The notes: generated by a model not told the origin, from the sequence alone. DNA of 64,000 nucleotides from Flavobacterium panacagri (GCF_030378165.1 NZ_CP119766.1:5766001-5830000); one strand, 5' to 3'; shown: positions 15,721-25,097, numbered from the stretch's first letter. Program-made: numbers and translations.

Positions 15721-17032
15721 TCAATTAATGCTCTTTGGAGTATTCTTTATCGGAATATCTTCAGTAGAAGCACAAGAAAAAACAAGTTTAACTTTAGATG
15801 AAGCCGTAAAAATGGCCTGGGAAAAGAGTAACGAAGTTACGCTTGCCAACACTAAGGTAAACACCAAAAAACACGAGTTAACAGCCGTAAAAAACAATCA
15901 GTATCCTGATCTTAAAATTTCTGGACAATATCAGCGCCTTACAAAAGCTTCGATTGACATGCACAACGAAGGCGAAAACGCTGCTACTCTAGCTTCTCCA
16001 GATCGTGCGATGCTTGGAATGGCCAATTTAAGCTTGCCAATTTTTGCAGGTTTTAAAATTCAAAGCAGTATTGATGCTTACGACAGCATGTACGAAGCTG
16101 AAACAGCTAACGCTGCAAAAACAAAAGAGGATGTTGCTTTAAAAGTAATTACTTATTACACTGCTTTGTACAAAGCACAAAAAACTTTAGATGTTTTAAA
16201 CGAAAATCAAAAAAGTGCCAAACAGCGTGTCACTGACTTTAAAGAATTAGAGAAAAACGGAATTATTCCAAGAAATGATTTATTGAAAGCGCAGTTATTA
16301 GTTTCAAAAACACAATTATCTATTGATGAAGCTACTAACAACTTAAACAATATCAATTTCTACCTGACAACTTTATTGAAAATGGCTCCTGAAACTAAAC
16401 TTCAGGTAAATGAAGATGATTTCTTTAATTTAAAAACAAGCAATGCTCCAACAACAGATGCATTGGCATTGGAAAGCAGAAAAGATTTAGAAGCAATTCG
16501 TTTACAATCTAAAGCTTCTGAGGCAAATGTTAAGATTGCAAAATCAGGTTATTACCCAACTCTTTCATTACTTGGAGGTTATACTGCTTTAGATTTAAAA
16601 GATATCATTACAGTAAAGTATGCAATGAATTTTGGTTTAGGTTTATCGTATGATTTATCTGGAATCTTAAAAAACAGTGCTCACGTAAAAGAAGCGGAAA
16701 GTAGAGCTTTGGAAGTAAAAAATACCGAAGCAATCATGACTGACCGTATTAAAGTTGAAGTTCAGAAATCTCTTGAAGATTATGACTTAGCAATCAACCA
16801 AAGTGTAGTGTATGAAGAAGCGCTTCAGCAAGCAGCAGAAAACTACAGATTAGTAAAAGATAAATTTGACAATGGTTTAGCAGATACCAATGACTTGGTT
16901 GAAGCTGATGTAGAACAGTTAAGTGCAAAAATCAACACGGCTGTAGCAAAAGCAACCATTATTCAAAAATATTACGAATTACTTTCAGTATCAGGACAAT
17001 TATCACAATCATTCAATCTTTCAAAAATATAA
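15710..17032 (+). CDS. TolC-family outer membrane efflux protein
   Basis: The 440-residue protein has a signal peptide (about 1-20, ending SVEAQ) and two TolC-type repeats of long alpha-helices, with TLDEAVKMAWEKSNEV near the start and the family-typical YYTALYKAQKTLDVLNENQ in the middle. It should form the trimeric outer-membrane duct of the pump. The frame opens with TTG at 15704, but ATG at 15710 gives a proper signal peptide, and it still overlaps the repressor stop. It is followed 12 bp later by the membrane-fusion gene. Confidence 0.92.
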   Translation: MKISQLMLFGVFFIGISSVEAQEKTSLTLDEAVKMAWEKSNEVTLANTKVNTKKHELTAVKNNQYPDLKISGQYQRLTKASIDMHNEGENAATLASPDRAMLGMANLSLPIFAGFKIQSSIDAYDSMYEAETANAAKTKEDVALKVITYYTALYKAQKTLDVLNENQKSAKQRVTDFKELEKNGIIPRNDLLKAQLLVSKTQLSIDEATNNLNNINFYLTTLLKMAPETKLQVNEDDFFNLKTSNAPTTDALALESRKDLEAIRLQSKASEANVKIAKSGYYPTLSLLGGYTALDLKDIITVKYAMNFGLGLSYDLSGILKNSAHVKEAESRALEVKNTEAIMTDRIKVEVQKSLEDYDLAINQSVVYEEALQQAAENYRLVKDKFDNGLADTNDLVEADVEQLSAKINTAVAKATIIQKYYELLSVSGQLSQSFNLSKI

Positions 17033-17044
17033 TCGATAGCTCTC

Positions 17045-18124
17045 ATGGAAAAGAAAAAGACAAATAAAAAATTCATCATCATACTAGCCGTTTTGGTTTT
17101 AGTGGGAGGAACTTACGGAATATCAAAATACTTACACGCACAAGCTCACGAAGAAACAGATGATGCTCAAATCGAGAAAAGAATGAATCCGATTATCCCG
17201 AGAGTTTCTGGATATATCAGTAAAGTTTATGTGAAAGATAATGATTATGTGAAAAAAGGAGATACTTTATTTACTATCGACAAGAGAGATTATCAATTAA
17301 AGATTGATGAAGCTAACGCAGCATTATTGGGAGCTGAAGGACAATTTGAAGCAGCTAAAGCGGATATTGGAAGTGCTTACGCAAGTATCAATGTATCTGA
17401 TGCTCAAATGAGATCTGCAAGTGGTTCTATCGAAAGTGCAAAGATTAGATTGAGACAGCTTACAAACGATTATAACCGTTACAATAACTTGTACAAAACT
17501 CATACTATTACAAAACAACAATATGAGCAGGCTTTAACTGCAAAAGAAGAAGCTGAAAACCAAGTACGTGTTTTAGAACAGCAGCAAAAAGCTACTTCAT
17601 ACCAAAAATCGGTTATTCAATCAAAATCTAAAGTTTCTGATAAACAGACTGAGGTTGCTGCAGCAAATATCAAAAAAGCAAAAACAATGTTGGATGTTGC
17701 TCATTTAAATCTTTCTTACACTGTGGTAACAGCTGCAATTGATGGTCAGGTTTCTAAAGTAGATATTCAGCCAGGACAATTGGTGCAACCAGGACAATCT
17801 TTATTCTATATCATCAACAACAATGAGGCTTGGGTTGTAGCTAACTTTAAAGAAACTCAATTAAACAAAATGGTTGTGGGACAAAAAGTAGGCTTAAAAG
17901 TAGATGCTTATCCAAATTATGAATTTAAAGGAACTGTATCATCTTTCTCTCCTGCAACAGGATCTCGTTTTTCATTATTACCTCCTGATAACGCAACAGG
18001 AAACTTCGTAAAAACAATTCAGAGATTACCAGTAAAAATCACGATCGACGAATCTAACGATCCTGAAAAAGTAAAACTTTTAAGACCAGGAATGAACGTT
18101 GACGTTGATGTACATTTAAAATAA
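17045..18124 (+). CDS. HlyD/EmrA-type membrane fusion protein
   Basis: A 359-residue adaptor with one N-terminal membrane anchor (about 9-26), a biotinyl-lipoyl half-motif PIIPRVSGYISKVYVKDNDYVKKGD (about 48-73), a long coiled coil (about 95-210 with NRYNNLYKTHTITKQQYEQA), the second lipoyl half at DGQVSKVDIQPGQLVQPGQSLFYI, and a beta-barrel C-terminus ending in the usual RPGMNVDVDVHLK. It bridges the MFS pump and TolC. It is 3 bp from the permease gene. Confidence 0.94.
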   Translation: MEKKKTNKKFIIILAVLVLVGGTYGISKYLHAQAHEETDDAQIEKRMNPIIPRVSGYISKVYVKDNDYVKKGDTLFTIDKRDYQLKIDEANAALLGAEGQFEAAKADIGSAYASINVSDAQMRSASGSIESAKIRLRQLTNDYNRYNNLYKTHTITKQQYEQALTAKEEAENQVRVLEQQQKATSYQKSVIQSKSKVSDKQTEVAAANIKKAKTMLDVAHLNLSYTVVTAAIDGQVSKVDIQPGQLVQPGQSLFYIINNNEAWVVANFKETQLNKMVVGQKVGLKVDAYPNYEFKGTVSSFSPATGSRFSLLPPDNATGNFVKTIQRLPVKITIDESNDPEKVKLLRPGMNVDVDVHLK

Positions 18125-18127
18125 AAC

Positions 18128-19717
18128 ATGGCAGGAACAGTACAAGCAGACGACGATTTAGTAGAATACGGTTTCAGACGTGTTGTTATTACGATTACAG
18201 CGGTACTTTGTGCACTGCTGGAAATTGTTGACACAACGATTGTAAACGTAGCGCTGACAGACATGCGCGGAAGTCTTGGTGCTACCTTGACTGATGTGGC
18301 ATGGGTAATTACAGCATACGCAATTGCGAATGTTATTGTAATTCCGATGACGAGCTGGCTATCACAGCAATTTGGAAGACGTAACTATTTTGTGGCTTCC
18401 ATTATAGTATTTACGGTCTGTTCTTTTTTGTGTGGTAATGCCACCAATATTTGGGAACTTGTAGCCTTCCGATTCGTACAAGGTATGGGTGGTGGAGCGC
18501 TATTGGTTACAGCCCAAACGATTATTACAGAAAGTTACCCTGTAGCAAAACGTGGAATGGCACAGGCTATTTATGGAATGGGTGTAATTGTTGGGCCAAC
18601 TTTAGGGCCGCCTTTGGGAGGATATTTAGTAGATAATTATTCTTGGCCTTATATTTTCTATATCAATATTCCATTAGGAATTATTGCTACCATTTTGGCT
18701 TTAACTTTTGTTAGAAGTCCAAAATATGGAGAAAAATTAAAAGCTAACCAGGTTGACTGGTGGGGAATTATCTTGCTGAGTACTTTTATTGGTTCTTTAC
18801 AATTCGTACTGGAACACGGACAACAAGATGACTGGTTTAATGATTCATTAATTGTAACCTTAAGTGTTGTTACAGTCTTAGGATTAGTTCTTTTTATTTG
18901 GAGAGAGCTAACATACAAATATCCAATTGTGAACTTAAGCGTTTTGAAAGATGGAAACTTAAGAATTGGTACTATAATGTGTTTTATCTTAGGTTTTGGT
19001 TTGTATGGATCAACTTTAATTATCCCAATTTATACACAGTCAATATTAGGATGGACAGCGACTGATGCAGGATTATTATTGATTCCTGGATCTATTACCA
19101 CAGCGATTATGATGCCTTTTGTTGGGAACATGATTCAGAAAGGTGTTCCGCAGGGATATATGGTTGGAGTTGGATTTTTAATTTTCTTCTTCTTTACTTT
19201 TATGATGTACAGCCGTATGACACCTGACACAGGAGTTGAACATATGTATTGGCCTTTAATTTTAAGAGGAGTTGGTTTAGGATTGCTTTTCGTTCCTATT
19301 ACCACACTTTCACTTTCAACATTAAAAGGAAAACAAATTGGAGAAGGTGCTGCATTTACGGGAATGATGCGCCAGTTAGGAGGATCATTCGGTATTGCGA
19401 TTATTACCACTTTTATCACACGTTTCAGTCAATCACACAGAGTTGATTTGATTAATAATCTTGATCCAGCCAAATTTGAAGTACAGCAGCGAATTGCAGG
19501 AATGCAGCATGCGTTTATGGCAAAAGGATACAGCGCTGATGTGGCGCTTAAAAAAGCGTATCAAGCTATCGAAATGTCAGTCATGAAACAAAGTACTGTA
19601 ATGGCTTATATGGATATTTTCCTTTATTTAGGAATTATGTTTTTATGTTGCATACCGATTATTCTCTTTATCAAAAAAGGGAAGAACAAAATTAGTGCAG
19701 CCGACGCAATGCATTAA
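18128..19717 (+). CDS. MFS drug:proton antiporter, DHA2 (EmrB/QacA) family, 14 TM
   Basis: The 529-residue protein shows the DHA2 hallmarks LEIVDTTIVNVAL (motif D1, about 36-48), LSQQFGRRNYF (motif A), RFVQGMGGGALL (motif B) and GPTLGPPLGGYLVDNYSWPYIFYINIPLG (motif C, about 158-186). It should carry 14 membrane helices and expel hydrophobic toxicants by proton exchange. With the HlyD and TolC genes upstream it forms an EmrAB-TolC-type pump across both membranes. The operon ends at a strong terminator 22 bp after the stop. Confidence 0.95.
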   Translation: MAGTVQADDDLVEYGFRRVVITITAVLCALLEIVDTTIVNVALTDMRGSLGATLTDVAWVITAYAIANVIVIPMTSWLSQQFGRRNYFVASIIVFTVCSFLCGNATNIWELVAFRFVQGMGGGALLVTAQTIITESYPVAKRGMAQAIYGMGVIVGPTLGPPLGGYLVDNYSWPYIFYINIPLGIIATILALTFVRSPKYGEKLKANQVDWWGIILLSTFIGSLQFVLEHGQQDDWFNDSLIVTLSVVTVLGLVLFIWRELTYKYPIVNLSVLKDGNLRIGTIMCFILGFGLYGSTLIIPIYTQSILGWTATDAGLLLIPGSITTAIMMPFVGNMIQKGVPQGYMVGVGFLIFFFFTFMMYSRMTPDTGVEHMYWPLILRGVGLGLLFVPITTLSLSTLKGKQIGEGAAFTGMMRQLGGSFGIAIITTFITRFSQSHRVDLINNLDPAKFEVQQRIAGMQHAFMAKGYSADVALKKAYQAIEMSVMKQSTVMAYMDIFLYLGIMFLCCIPIILFIKKGKNKISAADAMH

Positions 19718-19738
19718 TAATAATTTTATAATACACAG

Positions 19739-19777
19739 AAACGCCGAATTCTAAATGATGAATTCGGCGTTTGTTTT
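19739..19777 (+). terminator. Terminator of the efflux operon
   Basis: The perfect 13-bp stem AAACGCCGAATTC (19739-19751) / GAATTCGGCGTTT (19760-19772) has an 8-base loop followed by a T run. It starts 22 bp after the permease stop. Confidence 0.92.
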
Positions 19778-19790
19778 TTTGGAAGCTTTT

Positions 19791-19950
19791 TTTTAACCGC
19801 AAAGAGCGCAAAGAATTTTATTTTTGAAAAGCGTAAAAAACGCAAAGTTCGCAAAGCTTTGTGATAAAAACTTTGCGAACTTTGCGTAAATCTTTGTGTC
19901 TTTGCGGTTAAAAAACTTAGAATCTTAGCATCTTAGAACCTTAGCATCTA
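19791..19950. repeat. Nested inverted repeat, 'CGCAAAG' family, plus a TTAGnnnC word run
   Basis: The outer arms are TTTTAACCGCAAAG (19791-19804) and complement (19900-19913). The inner arms are CGCAAAGTTCGCAAAG (19841-19856) and complement (19871-19886), the same 16-mer as at 111-126. A run CTTAGAATC-TTAGCATC-TTAGAACC-TTAGCATC follows at 19916-19949 and ends just before the yaaA stop (minus strand). Confidence 0.9.
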
Positions 19951-19958
19951 AAAAAAAA

Positions 19959-20717
19959 TTATCTTGTAAAAACCAAATGGTTTCCTTTTGAAAGATTGGC
20001 ATCGAACTGATATCCTTCGTAATTAAATCCTTTTAAATCATCAATTGTTTCTGCGTTGGTATCAATGATATAACGAACCATCATCCCTCTCGCTTTTTTG
20101 GCAAAAAAACTGATCATTTTTAGTTTTCCATCTTTGTAATCTTTAAAGTCAGGAGTAATTACAGAAACTTTTAGAGCTTTTACATCAACTGCAGAAAAAT
20201 ATTCGTTACTCGCTAAATTCACGAATAGTTCGTCTTTTTTCAATTCTTTGTTTAAAGCTTTTGTTACTGTTGGTTTCCAAAATTCGTGCAGGTTTTTAGA
20301 TTCGCCGACAGGCATTTTTGTTCCCATTTCCAGACGATAGGCCTGCATTAAATCTAAAGGTTTTAAAAGACCATAAAGTCCAGATAAAATTCTCAATTTA
20401 TCCTGAAGAGCATCTAATTTTTCTAACGGAATCGAATATGCATTTAAACCTGTATACACATCGCCATCAAAAGTATATACTGCCGGACGTGCATTTTCTG
20501 GAGTAAAAGGCGTTTTCCAATCCTGATTACGTTTCCAGTTTAAATCGGCTAGTTTGTCTGAGATTGACATTAGTTCTGATAATTCAGAAGGCTTTTTTTG
20601 TTTTACTACTTTATGAACCACTCTGGCTTCTTTTAAGAATGAAGGTTCTGTATATTGAGATGTTGGTAATTCTTTTTCGAAATTCAATGATTTCGCTGGA
20701 GATATAACAATTTTCAT
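19959..20717 (-). CDS. yaaA: YaaA (UPF0246) peroxide-stress protein
   Basis: A 252-residue protein that begins MKIVISPAKSLNFEKELP, the signature of YaaA, which in E. coli lowers free intracellular iron during peroxide stress and has a DNA-binding fold. The central YDGDVYTGLNA-like segment (here FDGDVYTGLNAYSI), LRILSGLYGLLKPLDLMQAYRLEMG and the late FFAKKARGMMVRYII are all conserved. The length is standard. A -7 box TATTTTTG lies on the minus strand (20745-20738), about 21 bp before the start. It is monocistronic and flanked by repeats on both sides. Confidence 0.93.
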   Translation of the reverse strand: MKIVISPAKSLNFEKELPTSQYTEPSFLKEARVVHKVVKQKKPSELSELMSISDKLADLNWKRNQDWKTPFTPENARPAVYTFDGDVYTGLNAYSIPLEKLDALQDKLRILSGLYGLLKPLDLMQAYRLEMGTKMPVGESKNLHEFWKPTVTKALNKELKKDELFVNLASNEYFSAVDVKALKVSVITPDFKDYKDGKLKMISFFAKKARGMMVRYIIDTNAETIDDLKGFNYEGYQFDANLSKGNHLVFTR

Positions 20718-20737
20718 GTGTGCTTTTTTCTATGATT

Positions 20738-20745
20738 CAAAAATA
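20738..20745 (-). promoter_or_regulatory. -7 box of yaaA
   Basis: CAAAAATA on the plus strand reads TATTTTTG on the minus strand, an exact TAnnTTTG match ending 21 bases before the yaaA ATG. Confidence 0.6.
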
Positions 20746-20811
20746 CAAATTGCAATTTTAAAAATTGATTATCGTAATTGATTTGTTTTATTGTTGTATA
20801 AATGTTTTTTT

Positions 20812-20961
20812 AACCACAAATTACACAAATTATTGTTTTGCGTAAATTCTTATATTTTTTTTGCCACAGATTACAGGATTTAAAGGATTAAAAAAATCTG
20901 TGCAAATCTTTTTAATCTGTGGCAGAAAAAAATTCGTGCAAATTCGTGAAATTCGTGGCAG
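20812..20961. repeat. Nested inverted repeat of GCCACAGATTA and GCCACGAATT words
   Basis: The inner arms are GCCACAGATTA (20863-20873) and TAATCTGTGGC (20913-20923), with further pairing of AAAAGATT-type bases in the loop. The outer arms are ACCACAAATTACACAAATT (20812-20830) and the imperfect complement AATTCGTGAAATTCGTGGC (20941-20959). This fills most of the 371-bp spacer between yaaA and the CCA-type gene. Confidence 0.82.
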
Positions 20962-21052
20962 CTCTTTCTCGATTCATAAAAATTGATGCTTCAAAATGTG
21001 AAATTGTTCAAAAAAGTGGGCTGTAGATTATAATAGGCATTTTCTATGTTGT

Positions 21053-21060
21053 AAATTTGC
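21053..21060 (+). promoter_or_regulatory. -7 box of the CCA-adding-type gene
   Basis: TAAATTTG matches TAnnTTTG and ends 28 bases before the ATG at 21089. It lies just after the repeat cluster. Confidence 0.6.
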
Positions 21061-21088
21061 ATGCATTTTATTTCTACTTAAATTTAAA

Positions 21089-22549
21089 ATGCACTTTTAT
21101 TCAAAAATTGAATTCGTGGCTATACAAACAAACTATAAAACTGCTTTACAAAACAAAATCTTCGATGTTATTTCGAAAGCTTCTCAGGAATTAAATGTTG
21201 ACTCTTATGTCATAGGGGGTTTCGTTCGTGATTTGCTTTTAAATCGAGGTTCCAAAAAAGATATCGACGTTGTGGCAGTTGGAAGCGGTATCGAATTGGC
21301 ACTTAAAGTTTCAGATTTACTTCCGAACAAACCCAAAGTTCAGGTTTTTAAAACATACGGAACAGCAATGCTTCGTTTTGAAGATACCGATATTGAATTT
21401 GTCGGTGCACGAAAAGAATCTTATACCCGAGACAGCCGAAATCCAATTGTGGAAAACGGAACTTTACAAGATGATCAAAACCGTCGTGATTTTACCATCA
21501 ACGCTTTGGCTTTATCATTAAACAAAAATAATTTTGGAGATCTTTTAGACCCTTTTAACGGTTTAACCGATTTAGAAAATAAAACAATCAAAACGCCATT
21601 GGATCCAGATATTACCTATTCTGATGATCCTTTGCGAATGCTTCGTGCGATTCGTTTTGCAACACAGCTGAATTTCGAAATTGAAGAAAATTCATTGAAT
21701 GCCATCACAAAAAATGCTGATCGCATCAAAATTATTTCTGGCGAAAGAATTGTGGATGAATTAAACAAAATTCTTTCTACAACGAAACCTTCAACTGGAT
21801 TTTTACTTTTATATAAAACCGGACTTTTAGATTTAATCTTACCTGAATTAACAGCCTTAAATCAGGTGGAAGAAATTGAAGGTCATACGCATAAAAACAA
21901 CTTTTATCATACGCTTGAAGTTGTCGACAACATTTGCCCAAACACAGATGATGTTTGGTTGCGCTGGTCTGCTTTATTGCATGATATTGGAAAAGCACCA
22001 ACCAAACGTTTCACTAAAAAACAAGGTTGGACTTTTCATGGACATGAATTTCTAGGCGGAAAAATGGCGAAGAAAATCTTTGAGCGTTTACATATGCCCT
22101 TAAATCACAAAATGAAATTTGTGCAGAAAATGGTCATTATGAGCTCGCGTCCGATTGTTTTGGCGCAGGATATTGTGACTGACAGCGCGGTTCGCCGTTT
22201 GGTTTTTGATGCCGGCGAAGATGTTGAAAATTTAATGACTTTATGCGAAGCTGATATCACAACCAAAAATCCTTCGAAATTCAAGAAATATCATAAAAAC
22301 TTTGAAATCGTCCGCAAGAAAATTGTAGAAGTAGAAGAACGTGATCATGTACGTAATTTTCAACCGCCAATTACTGGTGAAGAAATTATGGAAATATTTG
22401 ATTTGAAACCTTCAAGAGAAATTGGAGTTTTAAAAGAAGCAGTAAAAGAAGCCATTTTAGAAGGCGATATTCCGAATGAATATCAGGCAGCTTATGATTT
22501 TGTAATCAAAAGAGCGGCAAAATTAGGCTTAAAAAAAGTTGAGAAATAA
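21089..22549 (+). CDS. CCA tRNA nucleotidyltransferase / poly(A) polymerase family with HD domain
   Basis: A 486-residue class II nucleotidyltransferase. YVIGGFVRDLLLNR (40-53) and KKDIDVVAVG (57-66) form the active site with the DxD metal ligands. The RRDFTINALAL and DDPLRMLRAIRFATQL motifs are typical of tRNA CCA-adding enzymes. A C-terminal HD domain (EGHTHKNNFYHTLEVVDN, then RWSALLHDIGKAPT, about 265-310) adds phosphohydrolase chemistry. The role is repair or synthesis of the tRNA CCA end. The ATG at 21089 fits the -7 box, although the first nine residues lie outside the family core, and a GTG at 21116 is possible. Confidence 0.88.
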   Translation: MHFYSKIEFVAIQTNYKTALQNKIFDVISKASQELNVDSYVIGGFVRDLLLNRGSKKDIDVVAVGSGIELALKVSDLLPNKPKVQVFKTYGTAMLRFEDTDIEFVGARKESYTRDSRNPIVENGTLQDDQNRRDFTINALALSLNKNNFGDLLDPFNGLTDLENKTIKTPLDPDITYSDDPLRMLRAIRFATQLNFEIEENSLNAITKNADRIKIISGERIVDELNKILSTTKPSTGFLLLYKTGLLDLILPELTALNQVEEIEGHTHKNNFYHTLEVVDNICPNTDDVWLRWSALLHDIGKAPTKRFTKKQGWTFHGHEFLGGKMAKKIFERLHMPLNHKMKFVQKMVIMSSRPIVLAQDIVTDSAVRRLVFDAGEDVENLMTLCEADITTKNPSKFKKYHKNFEIVRKKIVEVEERDHVRNFQPPITGEEIMEIFDLKPSREIGVLKEAVKEAILEGDIPNEYQAAYDFVIKRAAKLGLKKVEK

Positions 22550-22564
22550 GTATTATTTAATAAA

Positions 22565-23590
22565 ATGAAAAAAGAGAATAAATCAGTAATCATTTGGTTA
22601 CTATCGGGTTGTGTTTTATTATTTTTAATGGTTGTTGTGGGCGGAATTACCCGCTTAACTAATTCAGGTTTATCGATGACCGACTGGCATTTGGTAACCG
22701 ATACCTTCCCTCCTTTGACAGATGCCAAATGGCAGGCCGCTTTTGACGAGTATAAAAAGTTTCCTGAATATCAAAAAATCAATATTCACAACGATTTTCA
22801 ATTAGCTGATTATAAATTCATTTATTTCTGGGAATGGTTTCACCGATTCATCGGTCGTATTATTGGATTGGTTTTCTTTGTTCCTTTTGTTTACTTTTTA
22901 GCCAAAAAGAAATTAGATACTCCAACTATCAAAAAGTGTATTGTTCTTTTGGCAATGGGAGGTTTCCAAGGATTTTTGGGCTGGTTTATGGTTCGCAGCG
23001 GATTAATCGATAATCCAGATGTAAGTCACTTTAGACTTTCACTACACTTAACTTTTGCTTTTATCACTTTCGCTTACACGCTTTGGGTGGCTTTGGACTT
23101 GATTTATCCTGAAAGAAACATCAATAAAATATTACCGCTTCGCACCATTGCGCGTTATGCTTTAGTAGCTTTATTAATCCAAATTATTTACGGTGGATTT
23201 GTGGCAGGATTAAATGCCGGATTAATTCACAATCACTGGCCTTTGATGAGTGATGGAGAATTTATTCATGAATCCGTTTTTATTGAGCAGTCTTCTTTGG
23301 TAAAGAATTTAATTGAAGGAAAAAGCGGGGTTCAGTTTGTACACAGAACTTTTGCTTATGTTGTGGTAGCCGCAATTTTGTTTCTTTTCTTTAAAAGCAA
23401 AAAATATACGCTTACAAGAACACAGTCAAACGGAATTAACACTTTAGTAGTTTTTGTTTTTATTCAGTTTTTATTGGGCGTTTTCACTTTATTATACAGT
23501 GTGCCTTTAGCATTGGGATTAATTCACCAGATTATGGCTTTTTTCCTTTTAAGTGCGATGACATTTACATTGCATAGATTGAGTAAATAA
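22565..23590 (+). CDS. ctaA: COX15/CtaA-type heme A synthase
   Basis: The 341-residue membrane protein with about eight helices oxidises heme O to heme A for cytochrome aa3-type oxidases. Expected heme-ligand histidines are visible in WEWFHRFIGRIIG (about 88-100), RLSLHLTFAF, QFVHRTFAYVV and LIHQIMAFF. VVGGITRLTNSGLSMTDW (24-41) is the family N-terminal signature. It starts 15 bp after the CCA-type gene, so the two are probably co-transcribed, and it ends at a strong terminator. Confidence 0.93.
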   Translation: MKKENKSVIIWLLSGCVLLFLMVVVGGITRLTNSGLSMTDWHLVTDTFPPLTDAKWQAAFDEYKKFPEYQKINIHNDFQLADYKFIYFWEWFHRFIGRIIGLVFFVPFVYFLAKKKLDTPTIKKCIVLLAMGGFQGFLGWFMVRSGLIDNPDVSHFRLSLHLTFAFITFAYTLWVALDLIYPERNINKILPLRTIARYALVALLIQIIYGGFVAGLNAGLIHNHWPLMSDGEFIHESVFIEQSSLVKNLIEGKSGVQFVHRTFAYVVVAAILFLFFKSKKYTLTRTQSNGINTLVVFVFIQFLLGVFTLLYSVPLALGLIHQIMAFFLLSAMTFTLHRLSK

Positions 23591-23607
23591 TGTTTTTAAA
23601 TCATACA

Positions 23608-23642
23608 AAAAAGAGCTGAAAATTTTCTTCAGCTCTTTTTTT
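23608..23642 (+). terminator. Terminator after ctaA
   Basis: AAAAAGAGCTGAA (23608-23620) and TTCAGCTCTTTTT (23628-23640) form a perfect 13-bp stem with a 7-base loop and a T run. Confidence 0.92.
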
Positions 23643-23676
23643 GTGTTTACGAATATTAAACTAATTTATATGATTC

Positions 23677-23881
23677 GAACCTACGGTTCTCAATATTAGG
23701 GATGTATTATTTTAACCGGATTAAAATCCGGCTCTACAAAATGTATCGAGCCTATGGCTCTCTTAAATAAACAAGTTTAACTTAAAAAATAGAAAATCCC
23801 GTAAGAATGAAAATATATTGTAGCAACGGATTTCAATCCGTTGAAATGAATTTGCGCTTTCTAATAAAGTTCCGTAGGAAC
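23677..23881. repeat. Cluster of five short palindromes
   Basis: GAACCTACGGTTC (23677-23689), CCGGATTAAAATCCGG (23717-23732), GAGCCTATGGCTC (23748-23760), CAACGGATTTCAATCCGTTG (23824-23843) and GTTCCGTAGGAAC (23869-23881) are all perfect or near-perfect. First, third and fifth share an XYCC-TA(C/T)-GGYX frame. They fill the 305-bp gene-free spacer between ctaA and the LytTR regulator. No gene is inside. Confidence 0.85.
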
Positions 23882-23895
23882 GACAAATCTTAAAA

Positions 23896-24660
23896 TTATC
23901 CCAGCCAAGCTTTAAAATCCTGTACTTTTTCACGGCTTACAACTACCTCATCATCTTTGTAACTTGGCAAAATCACTTTTAAACGTGAATTCGTATAAAC
24001 CTGAATTTCTTTGATTGCTTTTAGCGGCACAATAAATTTTCTGCTTACGCGAAAGAATTCCTTTTTGTCCAGCTCTTGTTCTAGAATCTCTAAAGTCGAA
24101 TCGATCAAATAATCTCGATTTTCGTAGGTATGAATATAAGTTCCTTTGTTTTCACTGAAAAAACATTCGATTTCTTCTGTAGTAATAACTTTTAAATGCT
24201 GTCCAATTTTAACGGTAAATCTCTTTTTATACGTTTTCTCAAAAGGATTGGAAAGCATTTGACGAATCTGCTCAAAGTCTAATTGCAGATTTGAAGTTTC
24301 TGCTGCTTTCGGCATTCGGGTTTTAAATTTTGAAACTGCCGTTTCGAGATCATCTTCATCTATTGGTTTTAATAGATAATCGATGCTGTTTAATTTAAAA
24401 GCTTTTAGTGCATATTCATCATAGGCAGTTGTAAAAATGATAGCACTTTTGATATCTATTTTTTCAAAAATTTCAAACGACAAACCATCTGATAATTGAA
24501 TATCCAAAAAAATCAAATCGGGATGCTGGTTATTTTCAAACCATTCAATAGATTCTTCAACAGAATGAAGCATCGTTTCTACTTTTACCTCTAACTTTTC
24601 AAGTTTTCTTTGCAGCAATCTTGCAGCTGGTTTTTCGTCTTCTATAATTAATGTGATCAT
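23896..24660 (-). CDS. LytTR-family response regulator
   Basis: A 254-residue two-component regulator. The receiver domain (1-120) has acidic residues E7 and D8, the phosphoacceptor D53 in PDLIFLDIQLSDG and the conserved lysine in YLLKPID. The C-terminal LytTR DNA-binding domain (about 150-254) includes FSENKGTYIHTYENRDYLIDSTLEILEQEL and FFRVSRKFIVPLKAIKEI. It is the last gene of a minus-strand cluster headed by its likely partner, the LytS-type kinase at 26043-27401, and separated from it by four small 2TM genes. Targets unknown. Confidence 0.92.
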   Translation of the reverse strand: MITLIIEDEKPAARLLQRKLEKLEVKVETMLHSVEESIEWFENNQHPDLIFLDIQLSDGLSFEIFEKIDIKSAIIFTTAYDEYALKAFKLNSIDYLLKPIDEDDLETAVSKFKTRMPKAAETSNLQLDFEQIRQMLSNPFEKTYKKRFTVKIGQHLKVITTEEIECFFSENKGTYIHTYENRDYLIDSTLEILEQELDKKEFFRVSRKFIVPLKAIKEIQVYTNSRLKVILPSYKDDEVVVSREKVQDFKAWLG

Positions 24661-24695
24661 TTACTTCTAAAATTTGAAAAAATATTAGTTCAAAG

Positions 24696-25076
24696 TTACT
24701 CCCATTTATTTTTATTTGAAGCTTCTTTATCCATATATTTTTGAATTTTTCTATGTTCCCAGTCAGAACCAAAAAACCATTCTGAACTAAAGACAGACAA
24801 TCCGTGCGCCACTAAACCGATTCCCCAAAAGAAAGCTGTTGAATAAGTATGCCATTGTGTTAAACCACTGAAATCAATCTCTAAATTTGAATGACTTCTG
24901 CTTAAACTTGATGCAATAATAATGATATTTACAATTATGTAAACTTTTAAATGCGAATAAAATCCTTTTATCTTTTTTACTTTTTTGTAGGCTGCATTGT
25001 AATTTTCGTCTGTGCTAAATTCGCCAGAATTTTGTCCTGCATATTCTTCATACATATCTCTTCTAAAACGTCCCAT
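24696..25076 (-). CDS. 2TM domain-containing protein (copy 4)
   Basis: The 126-residue protein has the 2TM pattern: a charged N-terminal helix (YNAAYKKVKKIKGFYSHLKVY), two membrane helices (about 48-67 and 80-100) and a charged tail ending EHRKIQKYMDKEASNKNKWE. It is the most divergent of four tandem copies, with a longer N-terminus. It lies 36 bp upstream of the LytTR gene. It resembles the C-terminal domain of the histidine kinase in this cluster, so it may modulate or mimic that sensor. Function of 2TM proteins unknown. Confidence 0.8.
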   Translation of the reverse strand: MGRFRRDMYEEYAGQNSGEFSTDENYNAAYKKVKKIKGFYSHLKVYIIVNIIIIASSLSRSHSNLEIDFSGLTQWHTYSTAFFWGIGLVAHGLSVFSSEWFFGSDWEHRKIQKYMDKEASNKNKWE

Positions 25077-25097
25077 AATGCTGTTATTTAAAAATAA

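Noticed and set aside
21000..21088. Riboswitch or small RNA before the CCA-type gene
   Set aside because: No conserved fold is visible. The region is the end of a repeat cluster and a short promoter.
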